Shown: positions 11,172-23,652, counted from the stretch's first letter. The stretch is DNA of 64,000 nt from Chimonanthus salicifolius (GCA_013350335.1 CM023541.1:60887413-60951412), one strand, 5' to 3'. Numbers and translations: made by a program. Notes: generated from the sequence alone by a model not told the origin.

Positions 11172-13989
11172 GGGTATTCTCAGAGGTGAAATTAATTCTA
11201 AAGAGATGTGTAAATCTCTTAATTAACATAGATTGGCCAAGTTTACGAGAGTAACCCACTAGACTTGAGCTTAAATCAAACTCAAGGTTCGGCTTCATGA
11301 GATGGACATCTTGACTACTGCGTTTTTGCAGTTGACCCAACGAGTCATAGAGGTGATGAAAAAGTATGTATCTTTTATGTAAAAAAAAAATAGTCTCCAC
11401 TAATCTGTGGGGCTTTCATTTCTATTGTTCTGTTATGTGGATTGGGTGTTTCTTTCTACCTTCTACATATCTAGGATTTGGTGTTTTGTATTGATGTTGT
11501 AACTTGATTATTATTAGAATTTGAAGAACTCTATATTTGTTTAGCTTTTACTTAAATCTCTCTTCTCCAATAAGTATTAAATTTACATTCAGTCCAAAAA
11601 CTTATTCAAGATCGACCTGACTCAGGTGAGCCAACTCAGTAAGAAATCAACCCTTTGAATTGTGTCCCAAGTTTCATATTGGAAAGAATTAAAGCAGCTC
11701 AAATTATCATCACGGGGGATTCAGTGTCAGATATCAAAACCAAATCGACTCTATTATGATTAGACCATGTTAATTGAGCAAGCTTGTGGTCGATCAAGTC
11801 CCATGCCATTTTTGGTTTTAAGAATATTAGGAATAGAATAGAATGAAAGATATGAACATTTAGATTCATTAAGTTGATTCCATTTCATCTTTATTTATTC
11901 ATCAATTTACTTGAACAAAGTAAGTGAAAAGTGTTGGAAAAGAACCAAACACGATGCACTACACATATACAAGCAATCATACAAAAATACCTGAGAGTTA
12001 TATGAACCTATAGTGTGCCTATGTTGATGGTGAGATGAGAGTGATTTCACTAATTTTGAAAATATGGTTAAATTTTATTTTTCCAACCATCTCTCAACAC
12101 ATATAAATTCCCATGACCTTAGAAATCTCTCAAAAAATACAATATACAGACAGTATGAAGTGTAAAATGACAAAGATACACTTATGCCCTATAAAAAATT
12201 TCAATCCACCTCAAGCCCTTAGAATCTCTTTAACACTCCATTCAGGGGCAAAGCTTCTGAGAATCTTCTAATTGGTATTGTTGTTCAATATTAGATTACT
12301 ATAAAATACAAGACATCAACAAAATGAAAAACTCAATGTGAGTCTAATATAACAATATAATATTGTACATTATTATTATATTTTTATAGAAATATAGTTG
12401 GCTAAATGGGCTAAAAAGTCCAATGGACTTTCTTAAAAATGAGCCCTAGTTAGGCACTTTACAATGGGTTTGAGACCATGAATAGCCTTAAATATACCCT
12501 ATAGCTTTCAACTTGCTCAAGTGGTGTAGCGTTTGTTGGTAAGGTTCAATGGGGAAGACTTAGTTTTGGCTCTCTCTCTTCTCCAGGGCTCGCTTTGGCC
12601 TATTTTTTCTTGGCATAAATATAATGTTGGACCGTATAGGCCCAACACATTGTTGATCTTTGTTCCATATTAGAGTATTAGATATAATGATCTGAAAATC
12701 CAGGCCCAACTAAATTCAAATTTGAAAAAGTATCATGCCTTCGGATTTTATTGATGGATCAACTGAAATACTGACTGGCCTCGAATACTAAGATATTATG
12801 CACTAGTAGCAAATGGACTGGACATACTTGGAAAAAAAACCTAAAATGGCTGATAATATACAGTATCAGCTGATAATGGTTGCAAGTATGCGACTAATAC
12901 GATACATATCTGCCGATTTTTTTTTTTAAGTTAGAAGTTTTAGCACTCTCAAGAAGAAAGAGAAAAAATAATACGCAACTAAGTGAAACCTCAGACGATT
13001 CTTTCCTTAGCCCATTCATTCACTCATTTAAATTTGTAACAGTGTTACACCTAAAGTAGATGGTTGAGAATTGAGATTGTTGTATTGGTTAAATCTGAAT
13101 AATGATGACTACCAGTAGCAGCTTCATTATCTTTGAATCTAGTAGAAAAAATAGGAAACAGAGCTTTGTTTTATGTACGGCTTTGCATCCGAAATTCCGG
13201 ATACATCGGTTTGGCTTCATATCATTTGTATACAAGAACGAAAACTGTAGGTAAACTTTTCAAATCTTCTTATTTAAGAAAGTTGCTCTTTCAATATTAA
13301 GTTGGATTAAATACTTTTTTAATGAAAAATGTTTTTTTATGAAATTGGTAAAGAATGACAAAAATATTGATTATGTAAAAGCATTCAGAATTTGAAAATT
13401 TAATTATTACATAATAATTAATTTTTCATAGTCCATCTTATAAGGTTATGATAATTGGGTTGAAGAGTTTCTCTTGATCTGTATTATTCATATAGTCCTC
13501 GATCCATCACATCTAATATAGAGTCCATCTTATGATAAAAATACATGTACTTCTCCCGAATTATCCTTATTTTAAACTAAATATGAGGTTCATCGTGGCT
13601 TCATAAATATTCTTCTTCTAACATTATCATATACTTTTTGAACCTATATTTAATTTTAACTTATTTAGAGTTTATCTCATATTTAAATTAAAAATCTATC
13701 TAAAATTTCCTCTATTTTAAGTGTTGTTTTTATAACTTTAAAAATCATGACTCTTTTTTAATTTAATAGGTTCAATATTTTATAAAAAAAATATCATCTT
13801 GAAAATATCTTTTAAATATACTCAACCATGGTGGGCCCTACAAGGCTCAAATGAGGATGCCACTTATGGATGGTATCGCTGATTCGAGAGCTATGCATTT
13901 ATGTGTGGAGGATATCTCTCATGTACCTTGATTTACAATATCTAGCTCATTTTAAAAAGTATTCAACAAAAATTTACATTAATGTCATA
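10785..13989. other. Intergenic, gene-free; repeats only
   Basis: AT-rich DNA with a TA microsatellite at 11136-11168. The stretch 12060-12330 shares short words (CTTATGCCCTA and AAAATACAAGACATCAAC-like) with 52900-53140, so both may be pieces of one old dispersed repeat. No coding region or RNA gene was recognised. Confidence 0.55.
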
Positions 13990-13997
13990 CTTTCATA

Positions 13998-14341
13998 GAG
14001 AGGTATAAAATTCGGCATGACCGATATATTGGCTTTTGGTTTTTTTCTTTTTAAATATCGGTATATTTATATATTTTATTTTTTTGAATTAAAAAATAAA
14101 TAAATAACCCAAAAAGAAGTTGATTTTTTTTAAAAAAATTGAAAAACATAAATTTCGGCCTAAGCCCACCACCGAATTAATTTTTTTTAAAAAAAAACGA
14201 CCGATATTTAACAGATAAAAAAACTGTTTTATCAGCCATATTGATCGATAAATAATATATACGACCGATATAATACATATCGGCCGTTAAGATTCAATTC
14301 AAAAAATCTGAATTAAAGTATCAACCCATTTTTTTTCCCTG
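13998..14341. mobile_element. hAT-type non-autonomous miniature element 1 (344 bp)
   Basis: Perfect 8 bp direct repeats CTTTCATA flank it at 13990-13997 and 14342-14349, the hallmark of hAT transposition. The left end reads GAGAGGTATAAAATTCGG, matching 14 of 18 bases of the terminal repeat of the clean element at 49802-49959. The right end, read inward on the minus strand, starts CAGGGAAAA. The interior is AT-rich and carries several CGACCGATAT / ATATCGGCCG words shared with the elements at 23221 and 49802. There is no coding capacity. Confidence 0.75.
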
Positions 14342-14349
14342 CTTTCATA

Positions 14350-17300
14350 TATATACACAACAAAATCTCATCTATATATTTATATTCTTTAAAGAAATCT
14401 GAATTTACAAGTTACATTATATATGTATCTTTCTAGTTACATCATATATATGTGTATAGAAAGGACACGTATTCACCAAAAATTAGACTTGTCCAATGAG
14501 GCAATGACCATAATTATGTACTGGCAATGAATGCAATGAATTCACAGCCACTAAAACCTAGCATGTTGGTTGTGCAGCTTTTGGATAATTGGAGTGTAAT
14601 GGGAGGGTAAGAGTAATGGTTACTTTTGTTTGGTAATTAAATAATAAAGGTAAAAATCAATCTTTTACCTTTTCTTTCTCTCACTTTTGAAAGAGTACAA
14701 AGTATTTATACGAACTCAAATTCTTGTTAATCACCTACGGCTTCTAATATTATAAATTGAGCAGTTAAAAGCAAGTCATTAGACTTCCATTTTATATCAC
14801 TAAATTCAATAAGTAATAAATTCTTCAAAAGATAGACTAATTTACAAATTAAACCTCACAATGGACATGTATGTAAAGTGATGTATTATATAGACACCAT
14901 TTATAGTTTTATACACTGGTGAAAGAACTTGCAAAAAGAAAAATTGCATTCAGAATTGTATTTACATAAAAAAAAGTGTTTTATGCATCTAACAGTAGGA
15001 GATTTCACTTACCTTCTTTTATTTACATAATTAATTAGTCAATTAACCATCTTTCTTGCAAATAAGTGTATTTTATCTTATATTTTATTATAAAATAAAA
15101 ATAATAATAACAGTAATACAATAAAGCTACAATCTCAATGGTCAAGACACCCGCTTCAAGAAGTGGAGTCTTGAGTCCGATTCACGTTTAAATCTATTAG
15201 ACTACTCCTCGTAGTTGTGGATTCAGGATGTGTATAGTTGGAAGGAATGTACATATCCTAAGAATTAGTCAGATAAAACTCTTTACGAGTGAGCTGAAGA
15301 GACGAAGACACGAACACCTTCATCATAAAAAAATAATAATAAAACTACTATTAAAATATCACGAGGTGCCTTCTAGATCTTTCTATTAACACGGATCCAT
15401 CTTGGAATTTGAAGAGACGAAGACACGAAACCACTATAATAAAATTTGGTGTTAGTTTGATTTAAATAATATGTTAGTTAATCTAAGATTAAAAAAAAGA
15501 AAAAGAAACTTAAAGCACCGATTAAGTTACTTAATATAAAATTGCCCATGAATGATGGCAGGTAAGATGGGACTTGAAGTTGGTGGACCCCAATAATTCA
15601 TATGTTGATTGCCGAGTGACAGGGATGTGTGGGGACTCCAGTTGCTTGTGATATGGTTGAATTAATTGCAGATTATTGATGATTACTTAGAGAAGGCAAA
15701 AACTAGATTATTTTTGAGATATAGCTGAAGATTTTTTAAAAGAGGTTTTCTCAAAATACCTTCTTTGTACTAGCTTCTTTTTTCTAAGATAATGGAGGAC
15801 TTATAATACATGAACAAACTAAACAAAATGAGGAAAAGAAAATTTGTATAATTTATAAAAAAAAAAAAAAAAGGTTTTATTATCCAAAGTCCAAACAATT
15901 TGCTTCTCTTAAGTCCCTAGGAAATGATAATTTGTGAATGTCTGGTCATTTTAGTTTATTATCCACTCAATCACTTTCTATGAATGCCAGCAATTGTTTG
16001 TGGTTGTGATGTGCAGACATTAATGAAGTTGCAAGCTACAACACTACACGGAAATGGGGACTCCCTCGACAGTCAGAAACATTTGTATCCATTCCATTTC
16101 ATTCTATACGCTTCTCTCACACTCTTACTCATTTAATATTTCAAACATCTCACTAACATACGTCTCCTCTCTCTCTCTTCCATGATTGAACACCCATGTA
16201 TTAATTTCAATTATTCAATTCTTTTATGTGTTCTGATGAGAAGTCCAGAAAATTTGAGGCGGCTCACGTCTTCACGAGATATGAGATGCTCTTTGATTAA
16301 TACTTTGATCATATCTATTTCTTCTCATCATCAATTTGCCAAGTAATAGACAGTTAAGAAATACTGATCAACGGTTCAAATGCATTCATGTGTGTCGTGT
16401 TGGATGAGTTAGGACAGTTTTTATTTTTATTTCAGTGTAGAGACAGAACGTGTTTATAACTCTATTCCTGTATGGAGGGAAAGAACCAAATGTCTCCAGT
16501 GTTCTAGAACTCAGAGTGAGTGAGTAAAAGTCTAATTTATTAACTAACGATTATAATGATTTCGACAAAAATTATTAGCTCAAGCTTGGTTTAAACTGCA
16601 AATTGGTGAAAAGAATGGTCGCGAGCTTTGTTTCTTCTATATTGCAGATGGTATGCGCAAGCTCGAGCCATGCTCTCTCTGGGCTCAATACGGGTTGATA
16701 TTTAAGCCCTTGGGTTGGTTAGGCCTGACATCTTAGCTCGATAGCTCAACAGTTTATGCCTATTGCTTTGGTGTTATTCCCTGTTATCCCCAGAATTCAT
16801 TGCAACTAGGCCTAATAGTTTTATATAGAGGTAGCCAATAGGCTGGAGAATATATATTTTTACTTGGCCCTAAAAGAGTTGGGCTTGGACATCCATGATC
16901 TAATCTGGCCCAATCATCACCCTACTTCAACATCATTGTTTCATTTCCATTGAAGTTGGCCTGTGCTGTGCCTCTTTCTATCGGGCCAACTGAAAAGAGC
17001 ACAAGCTGGTGCGTGAATTTTGCACGCGAGTCACCATTGAAGTTATTTAAAAAGGATGATCTTGTTCAATATGACAGAAATTAAGAGCAATTTTATCTTT
17101 AAATGATAAAATGAAGTGTTTTTTTTTTTTTTACTCTTTTAACTAGAAAATGTCTTCAAGAATAAAAAATGAAAGATGTATTTTTCATTAACCTTAAAAA
17201 GTCCTCCTCAGCTTCACTTGTTACATATTATTTTTTATCACGCATGAGCAAAATTCGATTCGATGAATCAGATCCAAACTTCTGCCATTTGGTGGGTTTT

Positions 17301-17725
17301 ACCATGGATGATTCATAGTTATTTAATTACACTAAACTCTATATTTTAAGTTTTACTTTTGCTGTATTCAATTAAAAAATCCACGAATTTTATTGCATTT
17401 TTACTTACCCAACTCATTTCAAATCTTTAACCATCTTCTGTAATCTAATCACACGAGAGCTTGAAAGAGTCTTCCTATCGATAAAAGTTTGGTGAGGCCC
17501 ACCACCCCACCAATAACTCAATCCTGAAATATATACTTAACAACGTCTCTTTCTTTGCTCCTAAGAGAAGGAATTCCCATGCAATAAATTTTTCGGCCAC
17601 GAAAACCAAGGATTTTGTCTTTTGGGAAAACGTCATTTTCCAAACAATCAATGCCTATTTGCTCTCTTCACAATGTATGGTTCCAGTCGATTCTCCATTC
17701 TTTCTCTCTCTCCCTCCCAACGCCC
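14350..17725. other. Intergenic, gene-free
   Basis: AT-rich DNA with one SINE candidate (15121-15335). GC-rich patches near 16660-16780 and 16860-16930, with TGGGCC/GGCCCA words, resemble diffuse plant repeats but have no termini I can define. The last ~150 bp is the promoter of the second DUF7722-type gene. Confidence 0.5.
15121..15335 (+). mobile_element. Candidate tRNA-derived SINE
   Basis: It starts with a tRNA-like head (TCTCAATGGTCAAGACACC as A-box-like, GAGTCCGATTC as B-box-like, about 35 bp apart) and runs to an A-rich tail near 15325. The flanks are both AATAATAA-rich, so a target duplication cannot be told apart from low complexity. Confidence 0.4.
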
Positions 17726-17732
17726 TATAAAA
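17726..17732 (+). promoter_or_regulatory. TATA box of the second DUF7722-type gene
   Basis: TATAAAA in the context CGCCCTATAAAAGGCC, 111 bp upstream of the ATG at 17837, with transcription start expected near 17757. Confidence 0.65.
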
Positions 17733-17836
17733 GGCCATTTGAATGTTAAGAGATTCAGATGTAGAGAAAGTAAGAGTCATAAGCCTTCTCCTACAGATAT
17801 TAGGGGAAAACAAGAAGGAAAAAAAAAGGAAGCAAG

Positions 17837-18085
17837 ATGAGCAGCTTGGGATCTGGTCTTGCCCAGACACTACAAGGTATGACAAGGAGGGCAGAAGGGC
17901 AGCATGGCAAGAAGAATTCTGGCTACTTCCAGATGCCCCTTCACTACCCAAGATACACCAGAGCCGACTATGAAAACATGCCGGAGTGGAAACTCGACTG
18001 CCTTCTCAATGAGTATGGTCTTCCTGTAATGGGAGATGTGGCTGAGAAGAGGAAGTTTGCCATGGGTGCATTCCTCTGGAAATGA
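17837..18085 (+). CDS. Small conserved plant protein, DUF7722-type (copy 2)
   Basis: Single exon, 82 residues, with the same core as the gene at 10524: GYFQMPLHYPRYTRADYE, MPEWKLDCLLNEYGLP, GDVAEKRKFAMGAFLWK. The N-terminus (MSSLGSGLAQTLQGMTRRAE) differs, but both copies keep a GQHG-like stretch (DGQHGGER versus EGQHGKKN) just before the core. The family has no known function and no membrane span or signal is seen. The start is the first ATG after a purine-rich leader. The two copies lie 7 kb apart in the same direction, so a local duplication is the simplest origin, followed by divergence of ends and flanks. Confidence 0.87.
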   Translation: MSSLGSGLAQTLQGMTRRAEGQHGKKNSGYFQMPLHYPRYTRADYENMPEWKLDCLLNEYGLPVMGDVAEKRKFAMGAFLWK

Positions 18086-18710
18086 GAGAGCAATGACTGA
18101 AGCAAGTAATGATCACCTGCAAAAGACTGAACAGTAATATTTACCATTAAGTCTGTTGCCTATAATCTCTTTCCGATATATGGAATTATGGATGTGTAAT
18201 CAAAGTAAGTAAGTTTTATATCTCTTAGTTTGGTGTTTGTATGTATGGTAAGTCTGGTTTTGTTAGTCATGTATTAAGGCCAGTTTATCAGATGATTATG
18301 ACATAGGTTGATGTATAATTACATGTGTAACCACCTTTTGTTTATAATGGTAATTATTAACTTTCTATAAACTTGGCTCTGCTTTAATTATTTTTCATGA
18401 TAATGGGTCTGTGTTTTCAGTTCAAAGAAACCACAGTATTTGCAATTTCTGCTTGTTTTCACTTCTTTGCAAATAATCATGGCACGCATATATCTAGGTC
18501 AAAAGGGAAAGGTTGATCTGGTGGGGCCATTAATTAAATAGGCTACCGTCTAATATTTCCGGCAGGTAAAATTTGTGAATGTCCCACCATCTGATTACCT
18601 CAATAATCTGACACGTATGTCTTCAAATGTTTTATTCTTGTAAAAGAGATGATAATATGATGTAAAAGGCCAACTCAATGGTGGGAGAATAGAATTGAAA
18701 ATTTGTAAGA

Positions 18711-18861
18711 ATTTGAACCAAAGAAGTCCACGAAATCCATTCCAATTTAACTTTTTTTATATTATTATTATCGTTCTTTAAATCAATTTGAACCAAAGAA
18801 GTCCACGAAATCCATTCCAATTTAACTTTTTTTTTTTTTATTATTATCGTTCTTTAAATCA
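18711..18861. repeat. Tandem duplication, two 75 bp units
   Basis: Units 18711-18785 and 18786-18861 are nearly identical, beginning ATTTGAACCAAAGAAGTCC and ending in a T-rich run with TATTATTATCG. The main difference is the length of the T run. Confidence 0.9.
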
Positions 18862-19218
18862 AGTAGACCTTAAAAGAAAAAAAAAAAAGAAGCATGAGAT
18901 TGTATGCAGAAAAACAGATCACTGTAGAATTTGACAATCAACTGTTAATAAAAGTGAGGAATAAAGAAAATTAGAATATTTCATTTTTTTTATAGATCAA
19001 ATGTTTTTTTCTCTTCTTTTGAGAAATTCATTTTTCATGATTGTAGATACAAAAATTTAATACAAAAAAGTGTGAAGTTTTTCTCACTTTGTAAGACAAC
19101 ATCTCAATATTTTTTAAACATAAAATAAAAATATTAGATTTTTTTTTTTTTGAATTTATATGTGAGAAATCGCAGAATACTCAACGTAAAGCCTTCACCA
19201 GTAGACCTTTACCCCTAA

Positions 19219-19262
19219 GACACACCAACATTAAACCATAGGACACACCAACATTAAACCAT
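19219..19262. repeat. Short tandem duplication, ~22 bp unit
   Basis: GACACACCAACATTAAACC followed by ATA occurs twice in a row with one extra G between. Confidence 0.85.
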
Positions 19263-21684
19263 AAAGACTTGACACAGTGTTAATATAAAAAATAAATAAT
19301 ATGAGAACACGTTATACAAGATATTATTACATTTCTGACCAAATCATAACACCCATGGATGATGAAGAGATCATCTCTAAAGTCACTGAACGCGTTCAGT
19401 TCCCGTATATGCCATCCGAACTAAGTCACATGTACTGTTATCGACGATTGATAATATCATAATATTTTTAAATTCTTAAATTTTTATAAAAAGATTAATG
19501 GAAAAATCTTGCAAAAGATATAATATTTAAAAAATAGATAAATAATAATAATTAAAAATATTGATAAAATAAAATATTAATATAGAATTTATCGGTATTT
19601 TACCAAGAATTTATCAAAAAATTATCACAATATTACTATTTATCGAGAATTTATTATAGTGATAATAAATCTCGAAATATTAACAATAATTAGTATTTTG
19701 TTGATGAAAACATGATAAATTTAAAAATATCAAAAATATTTATGATATGGATCAGAGCTAGGATGTTGCTTGTATATAAATAAATGCAGAAATGGGTAAA
19801 ACCTGACTGAAACAAAACCAGAAACTCACCAGTTGAAATTTTTTTTTAATGCATATTTACAAATATGAAATGCCATGCAGTACGAAATTCTGTGAAAATA
19901 CGATTCGGGCTTGGTTGTCACTTGTCACTTGTGAATGAATGGGTGCTACTGCTAAGTAAGATTCAGCAACACCTTATCTAAAATTGAACCAGAAATTTAC
20001 ATTTATTATCAGATGCTGTAGCTTTTTTTTTTTTTTTTTTATATTTACAAATATGTAGTGTCATGTAAAGTGAAATGACAAGTCTTTTTTAAGATCAAAG
20101 TATTCAAACATCTCAACCAACTAATATTTGAGACGCATGTAGACCTCTTAATTTGTACATGTCAGAACAATAAAGTATGTCAATAAATTCTTAAATCGGA
20201 TAATTTGTGATATTTAGAATGAAAAGCTAATCTAAATTCAATCCAATTTTTAACCTGAATCTAACATGAAACATGACTAGATTTTTCTACTCAGAATATT
20301 TTCTAGAAGGAAAACAAAAGAAAATTCATGCAGTACTGTATCATTGTTGCACTTCAACTAAAGTAAAAGTTGTCTCGGTTTTTTTATAAAAGAAATATTT
20401 GTTTTATTTATATTGGAGTAGCATAAAGTGTATTGAAATGAATGAGAAACACCTCTCAATTTTATGGTGATTTAAAGTCAAATTCAAGTTCTTTAAAACA
20501 CACAAATGTTTAAAATGAGACAACTAAAATAAGATAGAAAAAGTATTATTCAGGTCAAATTGAAGGGAACAAAGGGATACTCAAAATCCGATTTTACAAT
20601 TTTTTTACTTCACGTTGAGGAAGAATGGGCCACTCCTCAAGTCTTGTGCTGCAGATCTTTGTCTCAGGTCATGTTGGAGGAAGAAGAGGCCACTCATATT
20701 TTGTTTTCAAAATGACTCAGAGCAATTCACTGAACTCACAACAATACTGCTTGTCCCAGCCCCAAATGAGCAGAAACGATCTCTATTTAAATTCTTTTTT
20801 AAAAAAAAAAAAAAAAACAGTGCATTCATGATGGAGCACATGGGTCTCAAAATGTGGGGTGATTGGGCCAGCTGGGACTGAGTGGTTTTGCACCATGTTG
20901 TGGGCAGGCCTGGTGGTTTCTTTTAAATGGTGTTCAGCATGTAACTTTGACCTAATCTAGTGAGTTAGTTTACTTAAATTGGTGGTTCAGGCCCTCTCAC
21001 AAAAATTGGTGATTCAGGTGAAATTTGTCTTCAACCCCCGAATCTAAGATGAATTTTCTTTTGAAAGCTAGTTTCTTAATTAATAGACTAACAAGATTGA
21101 TTGAGATAGATGTTGCTTGGTGATTTGCGATTGAATTGAAAGATTGTATTTGGATGAGAATGGGTGGATGAATTGGATGAGCTTGTGGTAGCTTGACATT
21201 GCCTTTGATTGAGGGTGCATTGATTGCTGAGGTGGATTGAAAGATAGAAAAAATGTTAGTCAAAGAGTAAGTCACAGTGGGCAACTTTACTACGTGCTCT
21301 TTATATTAGATTCTAGTTTCAGTGATGAATACACCAAATCTATGTGTGCATATTACCGTGTTTCTCAAAAAACAGAACAGAGCACGAAAATGGTATTTAA
21401 AATTCAAATCATTTAAAAAATGAAACTCCATGTCCATGTTCATCACGTGATTAAGATTGGAACACCAACATTATTTCAATTCATTGTTTCTAATTATTTA
21501 TTGCATCCGTCTCTCTCGTCTCATTCCATGTATTTCGTTTGTATCTATATTTAAATTTAATTTTTATTGTCTTGATTTTAACTTAATTGGTTAAATTTAG
21601 CCTACATGATTACCAATGATTTCGAGCTTTCTTTTTAGGCCGGCGATATAGACATTCGACTTTTCTCTCTCTACATATTCGATT

Positions 21685-22520
21685 TTCATTTTTTGGTGGC
21701 AAATTATCATTTTGTCTTTTCGTTTTTTTCGTCCGAACTAATAGACAGTCCATTTTACGTTTGTTTGGACAATGACCGATTCCATTTTATGGAATTGTCA
21801 GAACGAATGGATTGTGGAGAGGAATTTCCAAAAGAAATCGTTTCTCGACCGATTTTTACAAATAAGATATAAAAATTTATCTACGCTGAATTTTATGAAC
21901 TCTGAAGCTGATTTTAAGTGAAAATGGTATAGTTTTAGACTTAAAAAATTGTACCCAAATAATTAAGGAAAATGACATTCCCTTTTAATTATTTGTGTAC
22001 GATTTTTTAAGTCCAAAATTATACATTTTTCACTTAAAATTAGTCCTAGAGTTTATAAAATTTAGAGTAGATGAATTTTGACACATTGTTTATAGAAGTA
22101 GGTTGAGGAACCGGCTCGTTTGAAAACTCAAGCCAAACGTGCAAAGGTTATTTTTGGCAGGGAGGCCATTTCTCGATTGATTTTTACAAACAATATATCA
22201 AAATTCATCCACTTTGAATTTCATGAAGTCTGAGACTAATTTTAAGTGAAAAGAGTATAATTTTTTGCTTCAAAAATCATGAGAATACCATTTTTCTTTA
22301 ATTCTTTAGATATAATTTTTGAAGTCCAAAACTATAGGCTTTTCATTTAATATTAGTCCCAGAGTTCATAAAATTCAGAGAAGATAAATTTTGATATATT
22401 TTTTGTAAAAATCAGTAGAGAAATGAGCTCTTTTGAAAATCTCTCTCTACAAGTCTATTCGTTCTGGCATTTCCATTTTACATGAAATCCGAATGAACAC
22501 AAAATGATAATTTCACCTTA
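21685..22520. mobile_element. Foldback element built of two adjacent hairpin units
   Basis: The outer ends are inverted: AAATTATCATTTTGTC near 21700 pairs with GACAAAATGATAATTT-like sequence near 22500, and GTCAGAACGAATGGA (21796) pairs with the sequence around 22460 (ATTCGTTCTGGC). Inside are two further inverted repeats side by side. Unit 1 has arms 21838-21966 and 21984-22110; unit 2 has arms ~22168-22290 and ~22300-22425. The units are also similar to each other, so the order is arm, reversed arm, arm, reversed arm within an outer inverted repeat. It has no coding capacity and best fits a MITE-like foldback element. A target duplication could not be resolved. Confidence 0.75.
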
Positions 22521-23212
22521 TTTTTTTGAAAAATTATCTGTTTGACACGTTGCATGCAATGAATATGTAACTCCTCTCGTATCAAATACATTTGTGTAGT
22601 TAGGGCTGTTAATTGGTCGAGTTTAGGCCGAAACCCCCATTAGTCATGACCGGGGTCCATTAAAATGATGAATCAGACCAGATTGATTCTATAAGGAAAA
22701 CAGGTCAGGAGAATGAACCCCCTTTGGCCAGAGCACAATTCATTAAAAATTATCAGACCTTAAATTTTATCACGGTTTCATTTTTATAACTCATTTGACA
22801 TGTACGTTTACTAATTTTTTGAGTTAAGAACAATTTAGACTTGAGTTAGAGCGTGACCCATTGACACTCTTATGCATAATATATGGAGAAAAATTAAAAT
22901 TCTCCAACCGTTGCTAGCCATTCAATCAAAATAAATTCAGATTAATATTTATTTTAATACTGATTTTGATTGATTTAAACCTCATGACTAAAGATAAATA
23001 ATGACATACGTTTAAAATTTATTATATAATACTCTCTCTGTCCCATTTTAGTTGTATCATTTAAAATATTTGTATTTTTTAAAAAACTCTCTATGTAAGA
23101 CTAACACTCATGTGATCTCATCAATTTTCAATATATTTTATATTATTTAAATACAAATGGCATAACTATTTTAAGAAAATTTCAAAATCATGTAAGAAAA
23201 CTAATTTTGCTA
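22521..23212. other. Intergenic, gene-free
   Basis: AT-rich DNA without a recognisable gene or defined element, between the foldback element and the hAT-type insertion in the gamma-tubulin upstream region. Confidence 0.5.
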
Positions 23213-23220
23213 CGGAGTAT

Positions 23221-23578
23221 CAGGGATTAAAAAAACGGGTAAACCGATATATCGGCCGATAATTTTCTCTCTCCTCCGATATCGGCATTTCTCTCTCTTC
23301 CGATATCGGAACCGTGAAAAACCATGAGAAACCGCAAAAAACAGTGAGAACCCGTGAAAGCCGTAAACCCTGAACCGTTAAAAACCGCGAAAAACCGTTA
23401 AAAACCGTTAAAAACCGCAAAAAACCGTGGAAAACAGTGAAAAATCGTATCGGTGTTTTAAAAAAAAAAAAATTAAATACCGATATTGTGACAGATATTT
23501 TGGACCGAATATCGACCATATCGGTCGATAATATTTATGTACGGCCAACATGATTCGGTATTAAAATTTCAACCTTTG
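23221..23578. mobile_element. hAT-type non-autonomous miniature element 2 (358 bp)
   Basis: Perfect 8 bp direct repeats CGGAGTAT lie at 23213-23220 and 23579-23586. The left end is CAGGGATTAAAAAAACGG; the right end read inward starts CAAAGGTTGAAATTTTAA. The interior has ATATATCGGCCGATAA near the left and ATATCGGTCGATAATA near the right, as in the elements at 13998 and 49802, plus a 10 bp minisatellite. It ends 176 bp before the gamma-tubulin ATG. Confidence 0.78.
23310..23448. repeat. Minisatellite with ~10 bp AAAACCGTTA-type unit
   Basis: About 14 degenerate units (AAACCGTGAA, AAACCGCAAA, AAACCGTTAA and variants) fill the centre of the hAT-type element. The frame on the minus strand here gives a repetitive F/L/T/V peptide that is only a by-product. 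Confidence 0.85.
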
Positions 23579-23646
23579 CGGAGTATATAACATTTTACAT
23601 TTCCGTACTTTTGCTAAAGTAACGGAAATACGTCACGTCAGCATCC

Positions 23647-23652
23647 GGCCCA
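23647..23652 (+). promoter_or_regulatory. Site II-like GGCCCA element
   Basis: GGCCCAT, the reverse of a TGGGCC site II core bound by TCP factors, lies 103 bp before the gamma-tubulin ATG. Such sites are common in genes of dividing cells; here it is a motif match only. Confidence 0.4.

Larger units (their letters stand above)
18086..21684. other. Intergenic, gene-free; local duplications
   Basis: AT-rich DNA containing the 75 bp tandem duplication (18711-18861), a 22 bp duplication (19219-19262) and long A or T runs. A stretch near 19150-19200 (GAATTTATATGTGAGAAATC and on) recurs in diverged form at 57508-57550. The open frames at 20615-20881 rest on simple sequence and resemble nothing known. 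Confidence 0.5.

Noticed and set aside
12770..13220. Possible fourth hAT-type element with GATACATATCTGCCGAT words
   Set aside because: No matching ends or 8 bp duplication could be found.
23220..23519. 99-residue frame with repeated F-L-T-V-F peptide
   Set aside because: It is only a reading of the minisatellite within the hAT-type element, not a gene.
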